Assembly: GCA_027946555.1 (NCBI GenBank)
Contig: JAPEVC010000049.1
Span: forward strand, 1-64,000
Direction of reading: 5' to 3'
Origin: Gnomoniopsis sp. IMI 355080
Lineage: Eukaryota > Ascomycota > Sordariomycetes > Diaporthales > Gnomoniaceae
DNA length: 64,000 nt
Under the pieces are notes generated by a model. That model saw only the letters and a program-made list of their open reading frames with translations, ran no database searches and was not told where the DNA came from. Within the stretch, counting starts at the first letter, position 1, and every line of letters starts with the position of its first letter. Position numbers and translations under genes: made by a program. Shown here piece by piece: positions 53,583-64,000 of the stretch.

Positions 53583-55180
53583 CTACTTATCTGTGGACTG
53601 CGCTGTACCCTGTCTTTCCCTCCTTTCCTTCGCACCCGCAATCACTTCTTGCCACTTTTTGCGGTACTTGTCAACGGTTCTCTGTAGGTGACTATTATCC
53701 TTCTCCAAAGCCTCAAACTGCTTCATTGCCTTGGCCAGCTCTTCCTCCAACTCACGATTCCTTCTCCTCAGGACGTCATCCGATGCGTGATGACCTGAGC
53801 TCTGTGACACTAGCGAAGACGGTCTTGGCATACGCATACTGTCTACCATCGCGAGCCGGTTGTGCTGTGCACTGGCCTCAAAGGCAGACAGCCGCTTGGT
53901 GACTTTGTCCAACATGTCCTTCAAGCCGGTGTTCTCAGTGTTCAGCTCCTCGATGACATTATATAGCTCTCGTTCGGTTTGGCTTTTCCCAACTCGCCGC
54001 TTGGTACTAGGGGACAGCGTCATTTGTGACTCCTTAGCGTCCACAAACCCCTCTTCGTCAAGATCATACGTCCCACCGTCTGAACTGTGGATCGATGCGG
54101 CCATAGCACGCCTCTTTTCCTTCTGATCAAAATTTAAGATGTTGGCGTACGAAACCGTGTGACCGCTTGTGGGTACAACGTAGAATGAGTCTGTAGGGAG
54201 GTGGCCATCGCGATAGATCGATCGCAAGGCTGCTTTCGAGTAGATCTTGTTGAGATCAGGTTCATCTGTCGGGGTCTTGACGACAGACTTGCTTCGCCGT
54301 TTCTGTGAAACGTTCTCTGAGGCAGGAGTCTCGGTACTCTGTGACTCTTCGGCGATCAGAGGAAGGCCAGCAAAAGCCAAGGGTGCCGACAGTGTGTTGA
54401 TGATGTTGCCGAATGTGTTGTAGAAACGAGAAAACCCTTCTTCGCCTCGTGGCGAAGCTACTGGGGCCTCTTCCTCCTCCGCAACATTGTCTATAGAACG
54501 CTGGCGCGTGCTTTGAATCGGGGCCTGAACCGGTGGAACCCAGCTAGGCTTTTGCTTGGTATCCAGCATATTCTGCATCCTTGCCTTAGACCCGTCCTTC
54601 CGCGATAGAGTGTCCAAGTTTCCGGGTGCTTGGTCGTTTGAGACGCTCGGCGCGACTGGAGCCCCGCGCCTGGAGCCGCGGATCCCTCTGGCTGAGGCGA
54701 GGTTACTCGCGATAGAGGAGGACAGCTCCCGGGCGGGCGGATGGCGCCGCTGGGGCGTCAAGCCTGGAACCGCCGTGGATGGCTTCGATGTGGTGCTCAC
54801 TACGCTGTCCGACTTCACTTCAGCTCCGGCTATTTGTGGGCTGATCTTCTCCTCGGCCGCACTGCCATCCTTCTCAGCAGTCGCATGTTTGATGGGGTGC
54901 TCTACCGAGAACTTGATAATCTCAGACAATTTCTGGTGGTGCTGTTCTAGTAGACGAAGGGTCCGCAGAGCTTCGATGCTGGAAGTGAGCTTTGCGGCGT
55001 TTGAGAATTCACCGGCGGCGAGAGTATGCTCGTTGATGGCGACGGTAGAGTTGGCAGTTTGGGTAGCATCGGAGGCGGCCTTCGCATGGTCATGCGCCTA
55101 AAGGCATGTGGTCAGTACGAAGCAGCAAGACACTTAGCGAAGTTGATTCATCATACTTTGATCAGAGGCGCAGAGTCCAT
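53583..55180 (-). CDS. MIT-like and coiled-coil protein, possibly Atg38/NRBF2 type
   Basis: Exons in transcript order 55180-55157 (eight codons, MDSAPLIK) and 55097-53583; intron 55156-55098 has a GTATGA donor, CTGAC branch and TAG acceptor. Protein 512 aa. Residues about 9-70 (AHDHAKAASDATQTANSTVA .. EALRTLRLLEQHHQKLSEII) form three helices of the MIT type. A long disordered centre follows, with a hydrophobic-looking patch FNTFGNIINTLSAPLAFAG-like near 230. Two coiled coils occupy about 390-425 (ELYNVIEELNTENTGLKDML) and 450-505. MIT plus C-terminal coiled coil is the layout of Atg38/NRBF2, which bridges the autophagy PI3-kinase complex. That identification is a guess; other MIT proteins bind ESCRT-III. 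The tiny first exon is supported by frame and start context. Confidence 0.78.
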
Positions 55181-56412
55181 GGTGCCTCGAAGTCCATGTA
55201 GGTGGAAGCGACTGTCCAGTGTTGACGATAACAGAGACGTTCTTTTGGTTGCTTAAACCGTTGTGGTCTGGGAGGCCGGAGACGGTAGTGTGAACGGGTC
55301 TGGAGACTATTCTGAGGCCGGGGTGTCCTGTCCTGCCCGCAGGCGTACCAAGGTGTCGGGTGGTGTCAGGCGGTTCACCTTTTCGGGACGTTGGAGACAA
55401 AAGGGCGGGGGCCCCAGGGTGAGAACGTAACACGCAAGGCTCTGACGCTAGCTGCACAAGAGCAGTGCATGATGTGGAACATGCAGAAATGGTGTTTGCT
55501 TGATAAAACAATTTAGACAGCCGAGTAGGTAGGTCGGTGCTAGCCTGCTTGATAACATGAGCACTTCGGACGTAGGGATACGCGCCCATTCGAGCGCCTA
55601 CTAGGTACTTTAGGTAGGAGGGAGGTAAAGCAGTCTGGCTCTACACAGTCGCCTGCGAAAATAGTGGCCAACTAACTGTTTGGACCAACAGACCGCTGGC
55701 AACGTACGTCTTCAAGAGCCTCCAATTGAGTCAATCTTGCAGCTCGTATGCATTGTACCTACAAATGATACGTGGGGGTTTACCTCGAATACCTAAGGTT
55801 GGTCTATGTGTATAAGCTCAGAGAAGATGTTCCTTTGACCGAGCAGCCCAGCCAAAATGGAATCTGCGCGACACTCGTCAAACCAAGCTGCCCACCACCC
55901 ACCCACAAGCAACAAGACTAAAACCATTTTCGTCCGGCCAAGCCCCTCGCTTCGTCTAGACACCGCCATACCCAATGGCAGGCCTCAATTTGATGGTCTC
56001 AGTAACACCGACGCAGTGAGTTGGGGGGTACTGTCAGGTGCTGTAGGTGTTTCCAGCAGCAGCAGCAGCAGCAGCAGCAAGGCGCCGTGGCAATGACGTT
56101 GTGGCTCGGACATTTCGATCCGCCGCCCACCTGCAGACCCTGACTCCACAACCCGCCCCAGACGACCGCGGTTTACTCTCAAGCTGCATCAAGCTGTCCC
56201 ATTCCCAGTGTCGCTTTCGAAGTTGCAACATTATCGCAAGCCTGCCAATGTCAAGGTGAAAAAGCAGTCGGTCGTGTTTCGCACGAACTGACTGACAACC
56301 ACACTATCTGGTTCATGCCCTGTGGCTGCCCAGCCCCCAAGTCCAGGACCAGGACCAGACGCAAACTTGGGAGGAAACATCTTAGGCGGATTAGCCCCCG
56401 CCACCATCAATC
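55181..56412. other. divergent promoter region, MIT gene and LAM gene
   Basis: About 1.2 kb between divergent starts. Contains a (CAG)8 tract at 56054-56080. A 79-codon frame over that tract (55857-56096) is judged chance. No gene is called. Confidence 0.55.
56054..56080 (+). repeat. (CAG)8-CAA microsatellite upstream of LAM gene
   Basis: Eight perfect CAG units then CAA, about 335 bp before the LAM start codon, in a likely leader or proximal promoter. Confidence 0.95.
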
Positions 56413-59400
56413 ATGTCCGATAAATCGCTGGGACTGGGAAAGCTCCTTGCAAAGTCCAAGTCAACCATCCGCCGCGCCCGTAGAGCGTCTGTCGACGGCA
56501 GCAACAGCATTCACAGTGACGATGCCACCACATCGTCCCAGTCCTTCTCGCGCGGCCGTTCAAGTGTCTCTCACGTGCCGCAGTCTGTACTAGGCGCGCA
56601 GGAGCCTGACAGCACCGACAACAGTTCCGTCATCATTCGTGTGGCAGACGAGAAGGGGGAAGAATCGACCACGAGTTTGGTGTCGTCGGATTACAATTCG
56701 GAGGATCCTGAATTATTGTGAGTTGCATTGCGTCGGGTTACCCCCATCTTAATCATCTTCCCCTACACATATGCGACTCTTCGACCCGGTCCGCTTGCCA
56801 AATCACACAGGAGCTACCTAGCTGGCCCAGCAGTGGGCGTCTCAAGGCGAACTTTATCAAAACCCACATCCATGCGCTACCGCACGGGCGGTCAACCGGC
56901 CCTTTGAGAAACTTAAGCCCCATCCCGACACATCAGCGTTTCCCAGCGACCCTTTTTTATTTTGGGTAATCTCTCCGGTCTTGTTGCGCTCCACTGGTGA
57001 TAATACCAGACGAGATTACCTCACAAGAGAGAGAGTCCACAGGGAACCATCCAACTTGGAGCACACGAGCACCAAAAACGGATACGGCCTGGACCCCTGA
57101 GGCGATGCTCCACCCTGCTACTACCTCATCACCTGCCAATGCCAAGTGTCGACGCCGCATCTTACGCCCCCCCTCCAAACTGCCAACAAGGCCTGAGCTA
57201 ATGGCCTCTTCATCTCACATATTCCCGTCTTTCTACAACATCGCATAGGCCTAGAATAACATCTTCTCGCTCATTCATGAGCCTTCTCTTACCACACCAG
57301 GCGCCAAATTGACCGGACCGGCCTCAGGCCTTTGTACTCATACTAATCCTTCGAACATTATAGGTCTTCAGCGCGGCCAGTTGCGTCCAATCATCCTTCC
57401 CAAATTGGCTATCTGACGAGCAATTCACCTCTGATTCAACGCGACTATCACCCAAGCTCTCGGCCTGCCGAAGACATCTTCACCACGGATCGCCATAAGG
57501 AATCCGAGGCCTACCCGGCCGGACTTGCGCCCCCAACCTCCCGTTCTAGCAGGAGGTCGCCCTCGCCGGTTGGCCGAATCAAGAGCGCCTTCCGGTCCAA
57601 AAAAAGCCTGTCAAAGCTATCGGGGGCCAGCAGTAACAGTCCTGAAAGAGGGCCAGAAACTTCCGACTCTCAAGGCTCGACCGACTTCAGCGACGGTCTT
57701 CATATCGCCGTCCCCGATCCTTCTAAGGAACCAACCGCGAACGAGATTGAATTCCCCTCAAAGAATGTCGTAGGCGACACACAAGAACAGAAGGCCGGTC
57801 CAGCTGAACGTATTAGTCGCGAATCAAGAGCACGAGCAGCATCCCTCGAAAAAAGCACCCCTCCTGGAACGCCACCAGCGGCCTCTGACCACGGCACTCC
57901 GGTTATCGTGAATACTCCTCCCACGCCAACGAACACTACCTCGCCTCGATTCGATCTTGTACGCAAGGGAAACACCGCGACTGAAGGCGGCAAAATTTCT
58001 CAGCGACGCAGCAGAGCCGATTCAGCAAGCATCGTACCCAGCAAGCTATCCACGATATCAGCAGCCCCGCTTACACCTATAGAAAGTGTAGCCGCTACGC
58101 CTACCAATCAGTCTTCAGGGTTCTTCAACTCAGTCTTCTCTGCCGCTCAGAGTGCTGCGCAAAATCTCAGCAACACAATTTCTAATACGAATATAAGTCC
58201 TGGCCACTTGAAGAGCAAAGGATCTTCTTCCGCTCAGACGTTGCAAAAGAACGTAGTTGAAGAGGACCAGGTCGAGGTCGAGCCATCAGCAGCAGCGACG
58301 GTGGACGCATCTATGGAGTCTCAAGAAGCTGCGGTGAAGACTATCGGTATGGGCGACCTAAGTCTGAGCCAGTTGGGTATAGGCGAGTCGATAAGCAGGT
58401 CTCCGACTCCATTAATGACCAAATTCCCGGAGGACGCAGAGCTTGGCAGGTCAAGATCTGAGTCTGCACCAGCAGACGCAAGTCCTGTGCACGCCGCTGC
58501 CACTGTGGATCCATCTTGGGATGACGCCCCGAGACCGCAGTCATCTTACGAACCAGCAGTACTTGGGGGGAAAACCACCCCGAGCGGCAGTGTCTACGAG
58601 GAGGGATCTGGCATACATCGAAGTGGAAGTATAAGGAGTGCGATTGGCAGTCGCCGCAACAACAGAAAACGGGGGAGCACAGGCGGAACGGGCGGAACAG
58701 GAACCACTATTGGGGCCGCTCTTTCGGCCGTGAACTCGTCTTTGGCCCAGCCAGGAGCTCAATTGGGCGCACCAAAACTTACGGGGTTTGCGGTTGCCAG
58801 CAAAAGGCGGAATCGGGACTTCCATGACTTGTTCAAGAGTGTTCCAGACGAGGATTATCTCATCGAGGATTATAGCTGTGCGTTGCAGCGTGAAATTCTT
58901 GCTCATGGGCGTCTATACGTCTCCGAAGGTCATCTTTGTTTCAGCAGCAACATTCTTGGCTGGGTAACTACTTTGGTCATGAGCTTTGATGAGATTGTGT
59001 CTGTTGAGAAGAGGAGCACTGCTTTGCTTTTCAAGAATGGGCTCATGATTTCCACCTTACACGCCAAACACATTTTCGCGAGTTTCACAAGCCGAGATTC
59101 AACATATGACTTGATTGTCAAGATATGGAAGCTCGGCCATCCTGGCTTGCAGAGCTCTCTGAACGGAGTGCGTCTGGATGAGACAGGTGGAGACAAGACA
59201 GAGAAAATCGACGCCGCCGATTCTGTCTTAGGTGGAAGTCAGAGTGCTTCAGGCTCTGACGAGGAAGAAGTCAGTGATGATGGAGACGACGTGTACGACG
59301 AGGACGAAGAGGATGACGACGACTTTGAGCCCGCTCCTTCGGCAGAACCGCCGTTGCTACAGTCCGCTATTGAGAAGTCAGTCACTCGCAAGCCTTCGGG

Positions 59401-60661
59401 GGCTGTCACGAGTAATAACGTCACTTCCGAGAAGCCCAAGGAAGCCCCAGCGGCTTCAGCTGGTGTTCAAGATTTCCCAGGCCCTGCGACGCATGGTCCC
59501 ACAGACTGTGGCGATGCAGACACGCACTACAAGAAGGTCACTGGTGATGATATTGTTCCTGCGCCACTCGGCAAAGTATACGACATGCTTTTTGGGTCGA
59601 ATTCAGCGGCTTGGATGACGAATTTCCTACTGAAAGACCAGAAATGTCTGGACTTACAGATGGAGGACAAAAAGGGGTTGAGCCAAGACCACGACACTCG
59701 GGCGTACACTTATATCAAACCCCTGAACGCTTCCATTGGTCCGAAGCAGACCAAATGCATCATTTCGGAACACCTCGAGACGTGTGACTTGAATGAGGTC
59801 GTGAGGGTCCTGGTGACAACGCAGAATCCCGATGTACCCAGCGGAAATGTGTTCAGCGTCAAGACGAAGTACTGTCTTACGTGGGCTGAGAATAACGCTA
59901 CCCGGGTTCAAATCAACTGTGTTGTTGAATGGACCGGCAAGAGTTGGCTAAAGGGTATGTTTGTTGACAGAAACTATGCTTGAAGCACAAGTGATTAACG
60001 TGTGACAGGTCCTATCGAGAACGGTGCCAATGAGGGCCAATCGCAGTTCTGCAAAGATCTATTCGTGGCTCTAAAGGCAGCCGCCTCTAAGCGCACATCA
60101 GGAGCTGCCACTGCAACCGGAGGCAAAGGTCGTAAGCGAGGCAAGAGGGGCAAATCGAGCGCGGCTGCGAACGTCACAAGCGACACTGAAGAACCCTCCA
60201 AGTCCTCGGCCAAGCAGAATTGGGGCATGCTCGAGCCATTGCACGGTATCATTGGCCCCGTGTTGGATATCGGAAAGCCTCTGATGACAGGCAATGTAGT
60301 GTACGGCCTGCTTGTTGGGCTACTAGTAGCCGCCTGGTTCGGATTTGGCCTCACCAACAGACCTGTGGATAGACCCTACGGATCTGGCCTTGGACTTTAT
60401 GGCTACCCTGACCGTCTTGCGGCATATGAGGAAATGTGGCGGCGTGAGGAGAGCGAGTTATGGGAATGGCTGGAGGAGCGTGTTGGCATGGAGCGCCTCA
60501 GCGGCGCAGAGCAACGCCCGCGAAAGAAGGTTGTGGAGCCGCGTACCATGCAGGAAAAGATACGCGAGGATCGCATGGATGAGAGAGAGGTGAAGGAGGC
60601 GATCAAGATCACAGAGGAAAAATTGAGGGTCTTGAAGTCGGTCGTGGAAGGAGGCAAGTGA
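56413..60661 (+). CDS. LAM/GRAMD1-type sterol transfer protein (GRAM + VASt + TM)
   Basis: ER-anchored lipid transfer protein at membrane contact sites, moving sterol between plasma membrane and ER (yeast Ysp2/Lam family, animal Aster). Exons 56413-56717, 57364-59954 and 60009-60661; 1182 aa. The N-terminal ~570 residues are Ser/Pro-rich and disordered. The GRAM domain (about 580-690) reads KSVPDEDYLIEDYSCALQRE, then GRLYVSEGHLCFSSNILGW. An acidic linker (DEDEEDDDDFEP) leads to a VASt domain (about 820-990: YDMLFGSNSAAWMTNFL, and EHLETCDLNEVVRVLV). One membrane helix, VVYGLLVGLLVAAWFGFGL (about 1062-1080), anchors it, followed by a helical tail. Intron 1 is 646 nt, far longer than the others here, but frame and donor/acceptor fit. 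Intron 2 (54 nt) restores SWLKGPIENGANEG. Confidence 0.9.
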
Positions 60662-61208
60662 AGACTCACAAAAATTCAGGTTTGCCTTACTGGGTAGGGT
60701 AGAGCAGGTTCTATTCTTGTCTGTTTTTTTCTTCTTTTTCATCTTCTCTGGTTTGATACTTGCATTCTCTCCTTTCTTTCAATTTTTCAAGAAGCGGGTG
60801 GCGGCATGTGGCTTTGGCGTGAGGCAAATGGAGTGTAGAAAACGGAATGCACTGGTGTGCCTTTTTTCTGGGTCTAAAGCACAAACATTGCATAGCATTG
60901 GCATTGAGCAAAATGCAAGGATCGAATTGTATATTCTTTTGAAAAGACGGCGCTTCCTTTGCGTTTGGGCAATTCCACATCGAGTTTTGAAGAGTAAGAC
61001 CAGCCAAAGGCTTCTCTCTTTACAGTCTCCGGATTTGTCTGCATGGTTTGCTCGGTTCAGTTCTTCTTGAAGGTGCATACAAAGATGGCATTGTGTGTAT
61101 ACAACGCTCAATACTCATACAATCCCGAGTAGTGGCCGCATGTTCATGGCCCGGCCACCTCGAACTTCAATACCCAAGACCACCACATGCTATCATCGTT
61201 CCACCTTT
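60662..61208. other. convergent 3' region
   Basis: About 550 bp between the LAM gene stop and the stop of the minus-strand surface-type protein gene. T-rich near 60725-60780. Only 3' UTR is expected; frames of about 100 codons have no motif. Confidence 0.55.
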
Positions 61209-62269
61209 TTAAGAAGTATCCAGAATACCAGCATGACACTCTGTGCCAATGTTTGGCACATTCGGTTCACCCGTCTGTGTTGGCTTTAGGTAACAATTCC
61301 CGGGGGCCCCTCCTAGAAGCGCGGCCGTCTTATTCGTCCACAAGGGGATGAAGCTCACGCCGCCACACGTGGAGTTTGTGCTGTTGCCGAAGTTTGTGAG
61401 GGTATGTGTCGTATATGCAGCGCAAGCATCCTGTTCAAGTATGTGCGTTAGTAAAATATCTACTGGGCAAGTGTTTCCTTAGATTGCCCATGTCGTCCAT
61501 CCCGCTAAAAGGTGAGACAACTTGATACAGGCAGCTTGCTAAAGATGAGTGAGACATACTATGCATGTTGTGAGTTCGCTGGTAAAGATACTGAGCAGTG
61601 GGCTACCCAGCGCGTCCGCGTTGCACCGTATCGTGAAGGTTTGCTCCGCGATCACTTTTGTATGACAATTTGTTAGCAATTACAGATCGATGATGATGAG
61701 AATACCTGAGCTGGCGATTGTACGATGAGATGAGACTAACAAGAAAATGAACTGTACGTCGTCCCGTTCACACCTGATGGATCCCCCGAGCAGTTACTGT
61801 CCAGGTCCGCAAACGACGTGCTAGTAGCCGACGCAGAGCCCACGGTAGTGGTCGCCGTCGCGTTCGCGCCCGAGGAACTCAAGGAGCTGACTTTGGCCTC
61901 GGCGGTATTCGCCCTGTTGGCCTCGACGCCCGTTCCCACCGCAAGCCCCACGACCGCTGCTGCCAGGATAGCGATGATGGCCGACAGGACGAAGACGAGT
62001 GTGGTGCATCCGCACAAGAGGCCCTTGTTCCTCCTGTTGTGGTGGTTCTTGTCTCCTGGCTGGGCGCCTACGGCACTGGCATGGTAGCCGTGCGGTGAGT
62101 TGTTGTAGCCGACGGGGCTCGCGTAGTTGGAGTAGGGAGTGTTGGACGAGTTATAAGTGGCTGTTCCATCTTCCGGCTTCGTTTGGTAGGGGTGCTGTAC
62201 AGCTTCCGGGTAGGTTGGGTTGAATACCTCGGGCGCTTGTTGATCGAGTCGGTCTTGATGTGGATCCAT
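61209..62269 (-). CDS. single-pass membrane protein with Cys/Asn-rich extracellular domain
   Basis: Exons in transcript order: 62269-61741, 61654-61560, 61430-61209; 281 aa ending ..GILDTS. The N-terminal ~90 residues are Tyr/Pro/Asn-rich (GYNNSPHGYHAS) and cytosolic by topology. A single membrane helix, CTTLVFVLSAIIAILAAAVV, follows a basic NRRNKG flank. The outside part has a Ser/Thr/Ala stalk with NAT glycosylation sites, then NCSGDPSGVNGTTY, FTIRCNADALGS, CIDACAAYTTH, TCGGVSFIPLWTNKTAALL and GAPGNCYLK, a cysteine pattern seen in many fungal surface proteins of unknown role. Intron 1 (61740-61655) must end in AAG (CTAAC branch present); nearer CAG sites hit stops. Intron 2 is 129 nt. Function unknown; a surface role is inferred. 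Confidence 0.78.
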
Positions 62270-63650
62270 TATTGTCAAAAGAAGCTGTTGCAAAGCTCAG
62301 CAGGCAGCAAAATTTTTTACGGGACAGAAGACGAGAGAGGTCAGCACATCTCGCGTAAGGCGAGAGAGAGGATCCTTTGAGGAAGAGCAAGTCGATAGAG
62401 ACATGGGGTCGACGAATTCCCCGGATAAGCGTGGGGCGAGGCTTGCATTAGTTCCAAAATAATCCTCCAGAGTGCCTCGAGTGAATACGGAGGTGATGTC
62501 CAGGCTGTCTAAGAAAGCCATCAGGGAGGGTGTGCTGCTTCTCCAGCCATGCGGTGATCCTTCCCCTGCCCGCCCTATATCCCATCGACAACACCCATCT
62601 ATAGAGCCAGGTCGGTCCCGCCGGTCATCTTGGAATACCGAGCTCCGTGAGATAAGGATATGTGCGCACCTATCCCAGAAAAGCGCTTTGGCAAATCCCC
62701 TCGGTAGGCCTGCAGGTGAACGGCCCGGTCAGCGCATGTGTCGAGGGTAGTATTGCGGCTGCATACCTGAGATGAGGGATACGCGAGACAGGCGCTAGCT
62801 CCGTCCAGGGTAAGGCATTCGTGATTCGTGGGAGATGAGAGGAGGAGAAGGATTTCCGTGCTGACACACTGAAGCATATCCAGCGATGTGTCAAGAACAT
62901 CGGCCCATTCTCAGGGGCGGGCAAAGGTGAATTGATCGTCTACTTGCGCTAGTCGTTCCCGCCCATCAGCGCTTGGTACTTCGATCAAGGCCAATCGAGG
63001 TGCGCAGATGGGACTCGAGCAGATGTGGTGTGGCTGGACCTAGACCCCATACTGTATATATGGCTGCTCACAAGGCAACCGGTCTAGACCATGCAGCAAT
63101 ATAACACCTAATAGCGGCTATCTATTTCGGTACACTGGGGCCCGGGGCGCTGGGCCCAGCAGCTTAGCGCGTGATGGAGTGTACGTACCGTACCTGGCAC
63201 CGCCTGGGTCTCACACATGCATTGTTAGGTACCTAACCTAGGATGGCAGCCTGGCCGCCTGGGCAGCTAAGCCGCAATTATGCTAGCCGTGTGGGAATTC
63301 AATAATTACTGCAGAGAGTCAGAGAGCCTAAAAATATGACAGGCCACCCAAATTCATTGTAATCTGCAGTCTTCCAAACAGCCAGGACACAGATCTGTTC
63401 GTCTCGAGCCGGGCCGAGGGTCGTCATTCGGATAGATCTCAAGATGCAAAAGATGCACAGGGTGGACCCGTGGTTGCGCCAAGTTGAACCCTGGCCGGCA
63501 GCGGGCCGAGCAGTTGGGTGGGGATGCGCCATGCCTGAGCGCAAATCTCAGTGGAGCAAGCCCGACCAAGCAGGCTTAACATCTCTTATTGGGGGGGGTG
63601 GTGGTGTTTGAGCTGCTAAAGCTCTTTCGAAGCTTGACGCGACGCGTTCC
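62270..63650. other. divergent promoter region, surface-type gene and DCS1
   Basis: About 1.4 kb between divergent starts. Minus-strand frames of 70-92 codons show no motif. No gene is called. Confidence 0.5.
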
Positions 63651-64000
63651 ATGTCTACACTCCACATACGCGAGCGTCGGGTCAAGATGTCCCTACCAGA
63701 AGACCTTGTACCCCGCTTCAAGCTCGAGCGCCTGCTGAACCAAGGTACAATCAATCTGCTAACTCCTTAGTCTTTTTTTTTTGTCGTGTCGACTCGAGCT
63801 GACTAGGTCAAAGATCAGGCAGGGCGCCGGACCTCACTATGCGGCACCATTGACGGGCAACCCGCGCTGCTCATCCTCGAGCGCGCACCCTTTCCCAGCT
63901 CTAGCGACTACCTCGGCTCCATCGCTGGCAGCCTGCGGACACTCAAGAACCTGGGCGCCAACGACATCTACCACTGGTACATGGCCAGCAGCGGCGCAAT
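63651..64000 (+). CDS. DCS1: scavenger mRNA decapping enzyme DcpS/Dcs1, 5' part
   Basis: HIT-family pyrophosphatase that hydrolyses the m7GpppN cap left after 3'-5' mRNA decay. Exon 1 63651-63744 and exon 2 63814 to beyond the window end. Splicing gives PRFKLERLLNQ/DQAGRRTSLCGTIDG, then PALLILERAPFP and NDIYHWYMASSG, matching the N-terminal swapped domain of DcpS (FERLLN.., LLGTI.GKPALL). The intron (63745-63813) has a GTACAA donor, CTGAC branch and AAG acceptor; using the nearer TAG leads to a stop. The catalytic HIT motif lies to the right, off the window. A second in-frame ATG at 63687 (MSLPEDLVPRF) has a better -3 base and may be the true start. Confidence 0.85.

Noticed and set aside
55857..56096. 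79-codon frame with a poly-Ser end
   Set aside because: The Ser run is just the (CAG)8 microsatellite read in frame; no other evidence of coding.
1..64000. tRNA genes, rRNA, transposons, CRISPR arrays
   Set aside because: I looked for B-box-like GGTTCRA strings, long terminal repeats, transposase or reverse-transcriptase motifs and spaced direct repeats by eye and found none that hold up; a tRNAscan and RepeatMasker run would settle it.

Overview
The window is nuclear DNA of a filamentous ascomycete (Pezizomycotina). Evidence: short introns (mostly 46-110 nt) with GT..AG ends and CTAAC/CTGAC/TTGAC branch motifs, moderate GC, gene spacing of about 0.5-3 kb, and fungal-type families such as the three-domain quinate repressor, a Zn2Cys6 factor, fungal MET2, a Prs5-type PRPP synthetase and a Pho84-type permease. 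The class (perhaps Dothideomycetes) cannot be settled from sequence alone. I see no tRNA, rRNA, transposon or CRISPR array.

Layout, left to right: GLO3 ArfGAP 3' part (1-983, +); PRS5-like PRPP synthetase (1817-3480, +); OTU-like protease (4004-5572, -); Cid1-type nucleotidyltransferase with a very large insertion (6302-9478, -); TFIIF alpha TFG1 (10589-12783, +); BUD13 (13194-14255, -); WW protein with an internal duplication (15235-15899, -); a 3.1-kb gene-free block; a small conserved unknown (19055-19788, +); a poly(A)-polymerase-like nucleotidyltransferase fused to an MJ1316 domain (21130-23094, +); an unknown (23918-25093, +); PHO84-like phosphate permease (25353-27752, -); MET2 (29386-30980, -); THO2 (31652-39043, +); a TMEM184/DUF300 membrane protein (40736-42902, -); a Zn2Cys6 factor (44979-46417, -) divergent from a QutR-type repressor (48015-50509, +); a basic unknown (51042-52387, -); an MIT/coiled-coil protein possibly of the Atg38/NRBF2 type (53583-55180, -); a LAM/GRAMD1 sterol-transfer protein (56413-60661, +); a single-pass surface-type protein (61209-62269, -); and the 5' end of the scavenger decapping enzyme DCS1 (63651-64000, +).

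Gene models were built by hand. Each intron was placed so that the reading frame closes, and where possible so that a known family motif is restored. Of 29 coding introns inferred, at least five need an AAG 3' splice site, which looks like a lot. Six genes act on RNA or transcription (Cid-like, TFG1, BUD13, the MJ1316 fusion, THO2, DCS1). Metabolism is represented by PRS5, MET2, PHO84 and the quinate repressor; membrane traffic and lipids by GLO3, the MIT protein and LAM. These are independent housekeeping genes, not an operon-like unit. The most unusual items are the PAP-MJ1316 fusion, the ~385-residue insertion in the Cid1-type enzyme, the 58-residue duplication in the WW protein and the AAG acceptors.
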